Shown: positions 55,898-64,000, counted from the first letter of the stretch. The stretch is 64,000 nt of DNA from an uncultured Bacteroidia bacterium (GCA_902785755.1 CACZZO010000004.1:154718-218717); one strand, 5' to 3'. The notes: generated by a model not told the origin, from the letters alone. Translations and numbers: made by a program.

Positions 55898-58852
55898 TTA
55901 TTTTTTAAAGATTTTAAATGTAACGGTGGATTTTTCTCGAGGTTCATCAAGGATCAAAGAGTAGCCTTCTGCTTCCAAAACTTCCCGACTTATACTCAGT
56001 CCCATTCCTCGACCATTGATTTTCCTAGTGAAGTGCATTTCAAAAATTCGTTCTTTATCCTGAGGCTTAATTGCACTACCATTGTTGGATATATATATCC
56101 CCGAATCATCTGCATGGAGACGGATGATTTTCTCTGGAACATCGCTTTGATTTAACCAATATATGGCATTGTCTATAATATTTACAAATACGGGATAGAA
56201 CGTTGATCTGAAACCATTTATCTTTTTGCTTGCAAATCCATTTGTATGTTTGAAGGCTATTTGATGTCTTTCCATTCTGGCTTTAAACAAGTCTATCAAA
56301 AAGACTTTTATATCTAATAAAGAAATGTCTTCTCTCTTGCGATTCAGTCTTCTATTTAGAGGTGTAAACAGGTTCAGATAACCGTCTAAATGCTCAAAGT
56401 TTATCTTGATGTTTTTATATACTTTCTCTAAGTTCTCATTGACATCAGACCACGCCTTCAAATCGTTAATGCTATGTCTTATTGAATTAATGGTTCCATT
56501 GAACTCATGGTGTACTATTCCAACAGCCAATCCAAGTTGACTTAGTTCTATGTCTGTTTGTAACCGTTCTCGTAAAACTTCCAATTCTTCGGAAGTGGCT
56601 TCTGCTATCTGATCATTTGTGATAATTTGACCATCATCGTCTTTCTCCACATAAAAACTCTCAAACTGTCTGATTATTCGATCCATAACATCTGTGTTAC
56701 GCTGGCTTATCGTGTCAATTCGTTGCTCCATATTCAATCTTTCCGAAACAAGGTCGAAATCATCTTTTGTCGATAGCAATTTAAATTGATCCTTCACTTC
56801 GCGTATTTGATTATCCAGATCTAAAATCAAATCGTTGGTTAGTTCTTTGATTTTTTTTGAAACGCTTAGAACGACGTCATTTGTTTCATCTTTTTTTAGC
56901 TTGTTTGCGGAAAGAGCTTCCTTAGAGATCAAATCCACAGCTTGTTCCAGACGTTTTCTTTTATTAACTTCCAATTCAAGCCTCTCGGTGAAATCATTCA
57001 CCAAATTGTCAATTTGTTCAAAGTGTGGTTTAAACACACTTTCATCCAAGAGTTTGAACTCGTTTAAATATGACTCGTAATCCACTCTCATTGCTTTTGT
57101 CATTGCAAAGCCTTTGGGTGGATTGATAGAGACTTTTTTTCGATACTCTGTAAGCAATTGTCTCGCCTGCATCTCTGAATCAATAAGTTTCTGGCTTGCA
57201 CTATCAGGATCCTTCATATAAATCAAAGATGAAAGTTCATTCCTGAATTGATTGATAATGCCATTACAATCCTGCTCAAACTTATGCTCTGTAAGATCAG
57301 AAAAAAAGCGGTCTAAATCTTTTGCAAATTTGTCTTTTCTCCCTTTTGCAAGTTTGTCTCTTCGCTCTAATGCTCGATAATATGAATTGATTTCGTCCTT
57401 GCGAGCATTATAGAATTCAGATTGAGGCGTATTTCCCTTTTCGTTAAAGAAATCAGCCGCAAGCTGAACGAAAAAGTTTTTCAATATTGACTGCAACTGC
57501 CTATATGCTTTGTTCTCAATGAAACCTTCTCGTCCTGCTTTTTCTATTAAGTTACTGTTTTTTCCATCAGCAATTTCAATGGCACCAAACATTCTCCGGT
57601 AGGAGAAAAAATAAGTTGAGGCTCTCTTTGACCTGTTTTTCTCAATGTCAAGAAAATCGTAATCTGAATCACCGTAAGGAAGAATTCTAATATTATTTCG
57701 ATAGATATACAATCCACCGTATTTGTCTCCTTTACTTCGTATTATCCAATAGTTTTGGACATCAACCCTTGAACTTTTGAGTTCTCCTTGTAAATAAGCA
57801 AGATTGATAGAGAATGGACCACATTCGGTTTCTCTGTAATGGTTGTCTCGCCAATTAATTACATGATTATATGTTTTCTCCCCATAGATTCTGATAGTAC
57901 CTTTAAACTGACCATATTCATCAAATTGGCCAATAAAATGGTGATCGGCGATTTCAAATTCTTCTGGTGTGAAAAATTGTTTTTCTTCTAATATACTTAT
58001 AAAAGTACCGTCATCATGTCTATAATCTCTAAAAGCAATATTTATTGTGGGCGTAGGGTGGTTAGGAGTCATTGTGTTATGAAAACCCATCAGCATCTTT
58101 TCCATTTTTGTTGCTTCGCTTGAATCCCCCTCACCTTCAATGTCAGGAACTAACGAATCACTAACAGGAGAAACAAAAAAATGAGTGCCGCCATTTTGTA
58201 TAAAAGTTACTCCGCCTATTACTGAATAAATATGGTCAAGATTAGGATTAAATCCATCTATCAAACCTGTTATTCTTTGACAATCCTCTTGGCTTATTTT
58301 GCCTTTTTCTTGGAGTCCCATTAACGAACTCGCACATTCATTCTTTAATGAGCGGATTTCTTCTTTTGTGGGGATGCTATCAAACTCATTAACGGGAATA
58401 ACTACATCGTCAATATTTAAACCTGTTAGTTCAAAAATATCCCAGCTAATAAATGCAGCAACAATTTTGCTGGATGGTTCATGCTTTGCTTTAGTTAAGA
58501 TGAGAACCTGGCTGCCTATTGAGGCAATGGCTAATCTTCCGATTCCTTTTTCGCCCATTATTGGTCTCTGAGGCTTGGTTGGATCCGCAGGAGGCAGTGT
58601 GTTATTGTTGCTCGCAATTTTACTATCAGTTCCCAGTGTCAGCCAGCGATCCAAGAAGTCTTTTTTCGACATACCTATTCCATCGTCTCTTAGAATAAGC
58701 ATGTTGTCTTTTCGTAAGAAATCAATATCAAAATGATCAGCATAGGCATCATGAGCATTTTTAATCAACTCATTAATGGCAGTGGGAATGCCCGCTATCT
58801 GTTGCCTTCCAAGTAAATCAAGAGCTCTCGCCTTTGTCTTAAATTGTGCCAT
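55898..58852 (-). CDS. MORC/MutL-like GHKL ATPase fused to a histidine kinase core
   Basis: The 984-residue product carries two GHKL ATPase modules. The N-terminal one is MORC/Hsp90/MutL-like: AINELIKNAHDAYA (E28, N32, D35), RDDGIGM (D57) and MGEKGIGRLA (G100-G105). A long coiled coil spans about 520-760. The C-terminal part has a histidine-kinase DHp box VHHEFNGTIN (H782) and a catalytic domain with NIIDNAIYW, FEMHF and NGRGMGLSIS. In its G1 box the usual DNGxGI reads NNGSAI, so the Asp is Asn. Prokaryotic MORC-like ATPases (paraMORCs) are known from restriction-modification neighbourhoods. It is 2 nt after the methyltransferase gene. Confidence 0.85.
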   Translation of the reverse strand: MAQFKTKARALDLLGRQQIAGIPTAINELIKNAHDAYADHFDIDFLRKDNMLILRDDGIGMSKKDFLDRWLTLGTDSKIASNNNTLPPADPTKPQRPIMGEKGIGRLAIASIGSQVLILTKAKHEPSSKIVAAFISWDIFELTGLNIDDVVIPVNEFDSIPTKEEIRSLKNECASSLMGLQEKGKISQEDCQRITGLIDGFNPNLDHIYSVIGGVTFIQNGGTHFFVSPVSDSLVPDIEGEGDSSEATKMEKMLMGFHNTMTPNHPTPTINIAFRDYRHDDGTFISILEEKQFFTPEEFEIADHHFIGQFDEYGQFKGTIRIYGEKTYNHVINWRDNHYRETECGPFSINLAYLQGELKSSRVDVQNYWIIRSKGDKYGGLYIYRNNIRILPYGDSDYDFLDIEKNRSKRASTYFFSYRRMFGAIEIADGKNSNLIEKAGREGFIENKAYRQLQSILKNFFVQLAADFFNEKGNTPQSEFYNARKDEINSYYRALERRDKLAKGRKDKFAKDLDRFFSDLTEHKFEQDCNGIINQFRNELSSLIYMKDPDSASQKLIDSEMQARQLLTEYRKKVSINPPKGFAMTKAMRVDYESYLNEFKLLDESVFKPHFEQIDNLVNDFTERLELEVNKRKRLEQAVDLISKEALSANKLKKDETNDVVLSVSKKIKELTNDLILDLDNQIREVKDQFKLLSTKDDFDLVSERLNMEQRIDTISQRNTDVMDRIIRQFESFYVEKDDDGQIITNDQIAEATSEELEVLRERLQTDIELSQLGLAVGIVHHEFNGTINSIRHSINDLKAWSDVNENLEKVYKNIKINFEHLDGYLNLFTPLNRRLNRKREDISLLDIKVFLIDLFKARMERHQIAFKHTNGFASKKINGFRSTFYPVFVNIIDNAIYWLNQSDVPEKIIRLHADDSGIYISNNGSAIKPQDKERIFEMHFTRKINGRGMGLSISREVLEAEGYSLILDEPREKSTVTFKIFKK

Positions 58853-58854
58853 TA

Positions 58855-59910
58855 TTAACCATTTTGTTGAATTATTAAACCTAATCTTTTCGCATACTCA
58901 CATGGAACAGCATTTCCTATAATCCGAGCTGCACCAGCGATACTGTTGGTCTTGAAAACATAGTCTTTCGGGAAGGATTGTAGTGTGGCTCCTTCACGAA
59001 TGGAAATGGCTCTGTCTTCATCGGGGTGGGCAAAACGTCCGTTAGAGATACTGAAAAACTTTGTCGTAATCGTTGGAGAAGGTCTGTTCCACCACATACG
59101 TCCATAATTATCTTTGAAAATATCATCTTTTCCAACATAACATTTTAATTGTAGGTCGGGCTGGTCAGCCCAACTCAAGCGGTTGCCTCCATTATGTGGA
59201 GTCAAAGCAATACGTCTCAAACAAACTTCATTTAGTCCCGCTACCGTATGTTGAAATGCAGATTTATCCTTGTGTCCAGCTTTTATCTTAGGAAATCCGT
59301 TATTCTCTCCTAAAACATCCGCAACAGTTATAGTTTCTTTGGATTTTTCGGGCAGAGAAACTATAACACCTTCCAATCTGGTCGCAATTAGAGAAAAACG
59401 ACGACGACTTTGAGGAACTCCATATTGGCTCATGTCAACAATCTCTTCCGTATGTTTATACCCCAGCTTCTCTATCTTCTTCAAGAATTTTGGTAAAATT
59501 GTTTCTTTGTTGGTCACAATGCCTGGTACATTTTCGACCAAAACAAATCCGGGCTTATAATATTCAATGAATCTGGCAAAATTCATCAGCAAGTCTTTGG
59601 ATAGTTCCGCTTTGGAATGGTCTGTGTTGATAATGCTGTAATACTGGCAAGGACTGCAACCTACCATAATCAAATGATCATCATCCTTTTGCACTCCAAG
59701 ATTCTTTTCAAAATAGTTACTATGGAGCCTCTTCACATCTCTGTGCACAAATACACTTCCAGGATTATTGTATTCGTATGTTTCTTTCGCGTTCTTGTCA
59801 AAATCCACCCCAGCAATCACATCTATCCCCGCCTGCCGCAACCCACACGTCATGCCTCCTCCTCCGCAGAAGAAGTCAATAGCCTTATATTTATTCTTAT
59901 GCCTTTCCAT
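58855..59910 (-). CDS. DNA (cytosine-5)-methyltransferase
   Basis: This complete 351-residue C5 methyltransferase has motif I AIDFFCGGGGM (10-20), motif IV GCSPCQYYS with catalytic C88, motif VI LVENV (E126), motif VIII QSRRR (167-171), and motif X GNAVPCEYAKRL. I start at MERHKNKYKA (59910), 2 nt after the TOPRIM gene stop. It would protect host DNA at a site cut by the HNH nuclease or be the modification mark sensed by the system. The target site cannot be deduced from the sequence. Confidence 0.95.
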   Translation of the reverse strand: MERHKNKYKAIDFFCGGGGMTCGLRQAGIDVIAGVDFDKNAKETYEYNNPGSVFVHRDVKRLHSNYFEKNLGVQKDDDHLIMVGCSPCQYYSIINTDHSKAELSKDLLMNFARFIEYYKPGFVLVENVPGIVTNKETILPKFLKKIEKLGYKHTEEIVDMSQYGVPQSRRRFSLIATRLEGVIVSLPEKSKETITVADVLGENNGFPKIKAGHKDKSAFQHTVAGLNEVCLRRIALTPHNGGNRLSWADQPDLQLKCYVGKDDIFKDNYGRMWWNRPSPTITTKFFSISNGRFAHPDEDRAISIREGATLQSFPKDYVFKTNSIAGAARIIGNAVPCEYAKRLGLIIQQNG

Positions 59911-59912
59911 AG

Positions 59913-60533
59913 TTAGTTTTCTTCCATTAAATTCCTCTCCAAAAACCCCTTCAACGTCCCCAAACACTCCGCATCCAAATTCCAGTGCTGGGCGTTCTTG
60001 TAGTTGCGGTTAGGTTCTTTGATCAACTCCTTTTGGCTCTTCGACTCTCCCAACAAGGCTTCAAGATACCCATAAATCTTCGTTTTCTTGGCTGGTGTGG
60101 TCAAGGGTGGGGGCGTTCTGCCTGGAATGTCCAATTCCACCAGTTCCTTTTCGTATCCTTCCCAACAATCAAAAATCGGCTTGTTGTTCGGGTTGATGAT
60201 GTTCTCCAACAGGTCTTCCAACGCACCTGCATCTTTGTCGTTAGGAAGCAAAAACAACTCAAACTCCAAGCTATTATCTTGTTTCCATTTGAGTATGCCG
60301 GAGCGGCGGGCATCAATGTCTTTATCAGCATCAATGATGACGATATTTGTGCCGCCATTGTCGGTCATGGTTTTCATGCGCTGTTGCCAAGCGGCTCCTT
60401 TGAGATTGGTCCAACCGTCCAGCTTCACGATGCTATTCTCGGGAACCTCAACGCCCAACAAATGATGAATGTATTGCTTGACGAATACCACATCAGCAAT
60501 GCCCTCTACATATATGGTGAACAAGCCTTTCAT
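59913..60533 (-). CDS. TOPRIM nuclease-like protein (DUF3226-like)
   Basis: This 206-residue protein has the TOPRIM acid residues: E10 in IYVEGIADVVFVKQY and the D68-x-D70 pair in NIVIIDADKDID. It also shows LPNDKDAGALEDLLENI, typical of DUF3226-like proteins. TOPRIM partners of OLD-like ATPases act as nucleases in anti-phage pairs such as PARIS (DUF4435) and AbiL (RloB-like). Its start overlaps the ATPase stop by 4 nt, so the two make a translationally coupled pair. Confidence 0.85.
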   Translation of the reverse strand: MKGLFTIYVEGIADVVFVKQYIHHLLGVEVPENSIVKLDGWTNLKGAAWQQRMKTMTDNGGTNIVIIDADKDIDARRSGILKWKQDNSLEFELFLLPNDKDAGALEDLLENIINPNNKPIFDCWEGYEKELVELDIPGRTPPPLTTPAKKTKIYGYLEALLGESKSQKELIKEPNRNYKNAQHWNLDAECLGTLKGFLERNLMEEN

Positions 60534-61609
60534 AACACAACGCTTCTGATTTCAATGTCATTATTACACGCTTCTGCAAGTCCTTCATAGGTATATTTAT
60601 AAGCCTGATGCCCTTTCAGTTTGGTGTTTTCAATCGTATAAAGCCGCAGCGCATCCTGATACTCCGAATGTTCTTCAAGCATCTCATTCAAGCGGTAAAG
60701 TGTTTCCTTGCTGTGGGTGGTCACAAACACCTGCTTGTTGGTGTCAGTCGCCAAGGCAAAAATGGCTTCCCAGAGTTTCTTGTAGGCGGAATAATGCAGG
60801 CCGTTGTCAATCTCGTCAATCAAGATGATGTTATTCATCGGATTGGCTGAAGCTGCCACGATGTTCAGGTAGCGGCGCATACCGTCGCCCATCATGTTTA
60901 CCATCATCAACTGGTCTATACCATCCAGACCGATATATGCGACATTGTTCAATATCTCCCATGTGGTGATATGGCTGTCAAAATTCGACAGGTATTTCGT
61001 TATGACCTCCTTTTTCTTTCGTTTGGCAAGTTCAACCAAATCGTTAGTTGGGACTCCCAAAGCAATGTCGGCTGGCAAAAACGCCACTGTGTTCTTTTCC
61101 AGATACCCCTCGGCAATTTTTTTGCCAGTGACTTGATTCATCTGATTAAAAGTAACACTGCTTTCATAACTGCTTTTCTTTTGATTGACTTCAACTTCAA
61201 ACAGCAATTTCAAAGTGTTAAAGAAGGTCTTCGTTTCAGAGGTGGGAATATGTCCTTGGGGTAGATCAACTTGCGCCTTTTCATCAAAGGTGTATGTCAT
61301 TTCCAATGCCAAATGACGCATCGACCCATCAAACATTTCAGAGGAAATCATGGGACTTACCTTTAGATTGCCATTGTGGAACATATATTCCAAATCCGCA
61401 AAATTGCTATAGCCTCGCGATCTAATATTATTGATACTTTGAGGCAGGTCGGGGTTTGACATTCCCATCAGCAATAAAAAACTTTCCAACACGGAGCTTT
61501 TTCCCGAACTGTTTTGTCCAAGGAAAACATTCACACGCGACAAATCGTCAATCGTCAAATGCTCAATCCCTCTAAAGTTCTTGATTTCCAAATTCTTGAA
61601 TCCGTCCAT
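60530..61609 (-). CDS. OLD-like AAA ATPase (AAA_15/AAA_21 type)
   Basis: This 359-residue ABC-type ATPase has KNLEIKNFRGIEHLTI at the start, Walker A GQNSSGKSS (31-39), Walker B NIILIDEIDNGLH (D265, E266) and H-loop VTTHSKETL (H299), with the signature-like GDGMRRYLNI near 241. It resembles the ATPase halves of OLD, PARIS and AbiL systems but has no own TOPRIM domain; that is the next gene. It is the first gene of the 8-gene run and has a TAnnTTTG box 25 nt upstream. The ATG at 61609 is preferred over a TTG at 61636, inside that box. Confidence 0.9.
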   Translation of the reverse strand: MDGFKNLEIKNFRGIEHLTIDDLSRVNVFLGQNSSGKSSVLESFLLLMGMSNPDLPQSINNIRSRGYSNFADLEYMFHNGNLKVSPMISSEMFDGSMRHLALEMTYTFDEKAQVDLPQGHIPTSETKTFFNTLKLLFEVEVNQKKSSYESSVTFNQMNQVTGKKIAEGYLEKNTVAFLPADIALGVPTNDLVELAKRKKKEVITKYLSNFDSHITTWEILNNVAYIGLDGIDQLMMVNMMGDGMRRYLNIVAASANPMNNIILIDEIDNGLHYSAYKKLWEAIFALATDTNKQVFVTTHSKETLYRLNEMLEEHSEYQDALRLYTIENTKLKGHQAYKYTYEGLAEACNNDIEIRSVVL

Positions 61610-61633
61610 AATAGGATATTTGATATTAACCTG

Positions 61634-61641
61634 CAAATATA
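61634..61641 (-). promoter_or_regulatory. -7 box of the defence-like operon
   Basis: The minus strand reads TATATTTG, an exact TAnnTTTG, 24 nt before the ATG at 61609. No equal box was seen in the small gaps between the genes down to 52663, so it may serve the whole run. Confidence 0.65.
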
Positions 61642-61673
61642 CGGATTTTCAATTAATCAACTTGAATATCCAC

Positions 61674-61967
61674 TTACTTTTCTTTTAAAAGGAAATGAAA
61701 TATCTCCTTCAACCGCCCATAATCCGAAAGCAAATTCCAAAGCCCGTCCTCGCTGAGCACCCCGCGCTTCAGGTCTTTCGGCAGTTTGCCGGCTTCGTCG
61801 GCTTCAAAGTCCTTGCGCCATTGGGGAGAGGTGTAATAGGCTTCCAGTTCGGCGATGGCGGGTTGGAGGGCGGCGAAGTCCTCAAGGGCTTGGTCGAGGC
61901 GGCGGATGACCTCTTCGCTCTTGTCGAAGAGGGCTTCCATGTGGGTGATGCGGTCGATGCGGGTCAT
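61674..61967 (-). CDS. DUF4298 family protein
   Basis: This 97-residue cytoplasmic protein matches DUF4298: RIDRITHMEALFDKSEEVIR, helical middle, YYTSPQWRKDFEADEAGKLP and LKRGVLSEDGLWNLLSD. Function unknown. I start at MTRIDRITHM (61967). Its promoter TATTTTTG (minus) is at 61999-62006, divergent from that of the yceD-like gene. It ends 64 nt before the defence-like operon, which has its own promoter. Confidence 0.88.
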   Translation of the reverse strand: MTRIDRITHMEALFDKSEEVIRRLDQALEDFAALQPAIAELEAYYTSPQWRKDFEADEAGKLPKDLKRGVLSEDGLWNLLSDYGRLKEIFHFLLKEK

Positions 61968-61998
61968 AGTTTGCGGTTTTGTTGACTTGTTGGTGAGG

Positions 61999-62066
61999 CA
62001 AAAATAGTGAATTTTGCGAAAATTGCAGCCTAAGTGTGCCACATTCAAATTAATTCCGTACTTTTG
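61999..62066. promoter_or_regulatory. Divergent promoter pair for DUF4298 and yceD-rpmF
   Basis: A minus-strand TATTTTTG box (61999-62006) and a plus-strand TACTTTTG box (62059-62066) point away from each other across 52 nt. Starts would be about 25-32 nt and 14 nt from the respective ATGs. Confidence 0.6.
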
Positions 62067-62086
62067 CAGCCCGTTTTTAGGCAGAT

Positions 62087-62614
62087 ATGGAAAAGAAGAA
62101 CGAATTCCTGATTCCGGTTAGTGGCCTCGCCTTGGGAAGCCATTCCTACCAGTATGAAATCAACGACGGTTTCTTTGCTGGCATGGATTACTCTGAGGTT
62201 CAGCAAGGTAGGGTGACAGTGAAGTTGGATATTGACCGACAGGAAACCATGCTGACCCTGCATTTCGACCTCTCGGGAACGGTGCGCGTGCCTTGCGACC
62301 GCTGCGCCGACGAGTTCGACTTGCCAATTGAGAGCCAGCAGCAGTTCTTCATCAAGTTGGGAACGGAGAACGCCGAAGAGTCGGACGATGTGGTTGTCGT
62401 TTCGCCCGATTTGAACGAGTACGACATCCGCCCGTTGGTGTACGAGTACATCATCCTCGCCATCCCGATGCACCGCGTGCATCCCGAAGGACAGTGCAAC
62501 CCCGCTGTGATAGCCATGCTCAACCGCGAGGAGATGCCCGCCGAGGAGGAGGAAACCGACACCATCGACCCGCGCTGGGCCGCTTTGAAAGACATCGATT
62601 TGAACGATAAATAA
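62087..62614 (+). CDS. YceD/DUF177 family protein
   Basis: This 175-residue protein has the YceD core with the CxxC-bearing stretch VPCDRCADEFDLPI and the acidic ending of the family. YceD is linked to 23S rRNA and ribosome maturation and is nearly always encoded before rpmF, as here (35 nt upstream). Bacteria often have plsX and fabH next in this cluster; in this genome aspS follows instead after a 374-nt gap. Confidence 0.9.
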   Translation: MEKKNEFLIPVSGLALGSHSYQYEINDGFFAGMDYSEVQQGRVTVKLDIDRQETMLTLHFDLSGTVRVPCDRCADEFDLPIESQQQFFIKLGTENAEESDDVVVVSPDLNEYDIRPLVYEYIILAIPMHRVHPEGQCNPAVIAMLNREEMPAEEEETDTIDPRWAALKDIDLNDK

Positions 62615-62649
62615 ACAATTGGTAATTAACTAGTTAAAATAAAAAAGAA

Positions 62650-62835
62650 ATGGCACATCCTAAAAGAAGACAGTCTCATACCAGAGGCGCGAAGAGAAGA
62701 ACACATTACAAGGCAGAAACCCCTAACGTGACCATCGACCCGACCACCGGCACCATGCATGTGATGCACCGTGCTTACTATGTGGACGGCGACCTGTACT
62801 ACAGAGGTCAGCTGGTCATGGCCGCCAAGCAGTGA
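62650..62835 (+). CDS. rpmF: 50S ribosomal protein L32
   Basis: This 61-residue basic protein starts MAHPKRRQSHTRGAKRRTHY, the typical bL32 opening. The zinc-binding cysteines of some L32 proteins are absent, which is common in the cysteine-free form. It is the second gene of the yceD-rpmF pair. The stop overlaps a weak palindrome (CCAAGCA...TGCTGG) that lacks a T-run. Confidence 0.95.
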   Translation: MAHPKRRQSHTRGAKRRTHYKAETPNVTIDPTTGTMHVMHRAYYVDGDLYYRGQLVMAAKQ

Positions 62836-62959
62836 TTGCTGGCGCATGAACACGGCTCCAACGTGGGCGAAATAGGGCGTTTTGTACCCTGATGGGATAA
62901 AAAATTGGAAAAATTTCCAAAAAATTGTCCAAAAGTGTGCCGTGAATGAAAATAATGCT

Positions 62960-63073
62960 TATTTTTGCATCACTTTTCGATGCTGAAGCATTGAGAAAAA
63001 ATAAAGTCGGATTTTTTTCATAATCTTTATATTGTTTTTCCCCTCCTTTTTCCCCATCAGGAGGGGTTTTTTG
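62960..63073 (+). ncRNA. Candidate small transcript between rpmF and aspS
   Basis: This covers the main part of the 374-nt gap 62836-63209. A -7 box TATTTTTG (62960-62967) would start RNA near 62974. A strong terminator follows about 100 nt later: CCCCTCCT (63040-63047) pairs with AGGAGGGG (63059-63066) and runs into TTTTTT. The piece between has no ORF. A small palindrome TTGGAAA/TTTCCAA lies at 62905-62920, upstream of the box. The RNA is inferred only from these signals. Confidence 0.4.
63040..63073 (+). terminator. Rho-independent terminator before aspS
   Basis: An 8-bp GC-rich stem with an 11-nt loop, followed by seven bases of T-rich sequence. It insulates aspS from upstream transcription. 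Confidence 0.8.
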
Positions 63074-63146
63074 TTTGTGGTTTTCAAGAACTTGTCGACG
63101 AAAAACAAAAAACATCCCCAAATGGTTTTCATTTCGAATGATTTAT

Positions 63147-63154
63147 TACTTTTG
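63147..63154 (+). promoter_or_regulatory. -7 box of aspS
   Basis: TACTTTTG, an exact TAnnTTTG, about 55 nt before the aspS ATG at 63210. Confidence 0.65.
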
Positions 63155-63209
63155 CAGTTTCGTTCAAACGGAACAAATCTTGAATTGTAAATCTAAAATA
63201 CAGAAAACC

Positions 63210-64000
63210 ATGTACAGAACGCATACTTGTGGCGAACTTCGTCTTGCCGACGCTGGCAAGCAAGTGACATTGGCCGGCTGGGTGCAGCGCACCCGCGACA
63301 AAGGCTCCCTCATTTGGATTGACCTCCGCGACCGTTACGGCATCACCCAACTTTTCTTGGATGGCAGCAGCGACCCGAAACTCCTTGAACAAGCCCGCTC
63401 CTTCGGGCGTGAGTTCGTGATTCAGGCTAAAGGCACCGTCATCGAGCGCGAATCGAAAAACCCGAATATGCCGACGGGAGAAATCGAACTGAAAGTCAGC
63501 GAGTTCACAATGCTCAACGGCAGCAAGACCCCGCCCTTCACCATTGAAGACGTCAGCGACGGCGGCGATGACCTTCGTATGAAATACCGCTATTTGGACA
63601 TTCGTCGCAACCCCGTGCGCCAAAACCTTGAATTGCGCCATCGTATGGCGATGCTCGTGCGCAACTATTTGAGCAACCTCAACTTCCTCGAAATCGAGAC
63701 CCCGATGCTCATCAAGAGCACGCCCGAAGGTGCCCGCGACTTCGTGGTGCCAAGCCGTATGAATCCGGGCGAGTTTTACGCCTTGCCGCAAAGCCCGCAG
63801 CAATACAAGCAACTGCTGATGGTGGCGGGTATGGACCGCTACTTCCAGATTGTGCGTTGCTTCCGCGATGAGGATCTTCGCGCCGACCGTCAGCCCGAGT
63901 TCACGCAAATCGACTGTGAGATGTCGTTTGTTGAGCAAGAGGATGTTTTGAACACTTTTGAGGGCTTGGCCAAGCACCTTTTCAAGGAAATGAAAGGCCT
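63210..64000 (+). CDS. aspS: Aspartyl-tRNA synthetase, 3' end beyond the window
   Basis: The 263 visible residues start [20 protein letters not shown]. An OB-fold anticodon-binding domain (about 1-110, [20 protein letters not shown]) is followed by class II motif 1 ([20 protein letters not shown]) and motif 2 ([18 protein letters not shown]), then the frame runs off the end. It charges tRNA-Asp. Its own box lies at 63147-63154 after a terminator, so it is transcribed apart from rpmF. Confidence 0.95.
   Translation, partial: MYRTHTCGELRLADAGKQVTLAGWVQRTRDKGSLIWIDLRDRYGITQLFLDGSSDPKLLEQARSFGREFVIQAKGTVIERESKNPNMPTGEIELKVSEFTMLNGSKTPPFTIEDVSDGGDDLRMKYRYLDIRRNPVRQNLELRHRMAMLVRNYLSNLNFLEIETPMLIKSTPEGARDFVVPSRMNPGEFYALPQSPQQYKQLLMVAGMDRYFQIVRCFRDEDLRADRQPEFTQIDCEMSFVEQEDVLNTFEGLAKHLFKEMKG

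Noticed and set aside
51257..61967. Integrase, transposase, tRNA or att sites bounding the defence-like island
   Set aside because: I looked in the flanks and found none; the island character rests on gene content and AT-richness only.

Overview
The window looks like the chromosome of an uncultured or gut-type Bacteroidales bacterium. The evidence is the repeated -7 promoter word TAnnTTTG upstream of genes, Bacteroidetes-specific families (GldH, PorZ, DUF4294, UpxY, BY-kinases with Tyr-rich tails), lipoprotein signals with short lipoboxes, a long eukaryote-like IleRS, and a paired methylmalonyl-CoA mutase. I saw no rRNA, tRNA, CRISPR array, integrase or transposase.

Layout. (1) 1-11890, plus strand: an exopolysaccharide/capsule locus. 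It holds acyltransferases, a MaoC hydratase with two CitE-like lyases, LicD, a PglC-like initiating sugar transferase, a beta-helix lipoprotein, a DegT aminotransferase, a Wza-like exporter, a Wzz/BY-kinase and a PHP-type tyrosine phosphatase. Decayed copies of the sugar transferase start mark two gene junctions. (2) 11930-15934: mutA-mutB, closed by a strong terminator. (3) 16014-28597, minus strand: an O-antigen ligase-like protein, two lipoproteins, a GNAT, the ileS-traR-lspA run, RNase HI, ComB and phosphofructokinase. (4) 28718-38346: a DUF4294 protein with a near-perfect sigma-54 promoter, an AAA/PD-(D/E)XK protein, a second polyprenyl glycosylphosphotransferase, an oxidoreductase, pcm, and porZ-recO. 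(5) 38349-43606, minus strand: a gldH-wza-wzz/BYK-upxY run. (6) 43765-51254: mrdA-rodA, a crotonase, elbB and a GH97 glycosidase. (7) 51257-61609, minus strand: an almost gapless run that is the most unusual part of the window. (8) 61674-64000: DUF4298, yceD-rpmF and the 5' part of aspS.

The run at 61609-52663 is a candidate composite defence operon. Its order of transcription is OLD-like ATPase, TOPRIM (DUF3226-like), C5 cytosine methyltransferase, a 984-residue protein with a MORC/MutL-like GHKL ATPase at one end and a histidine-kinase core at the other, a divergent receiver protein, a 45-residue ORF, a 232-residue helical protein and an HNH endonuclease. A Vsr mismatch endonuclease follows downstream. 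Spacings are -4 to 28 nt and one clear TAnnTTTG promoter precedes the first gene. The likely logic is methylation as the self mark, HNH and TOPRIM nucleases as effectors, and a phosphorelay as the control. That logic is inference.

A second theme is small dispersed repeats that have entered genes without breaking the frame. Heptamer tracts (TCTMAAC type) lie in ileS (twice), in vsr and in one intergenic gap. Two dispersed repeat words lie inside the O-antigen ligase gene. An 18-bp perfect inverted repeat lies between pfkA and comB.
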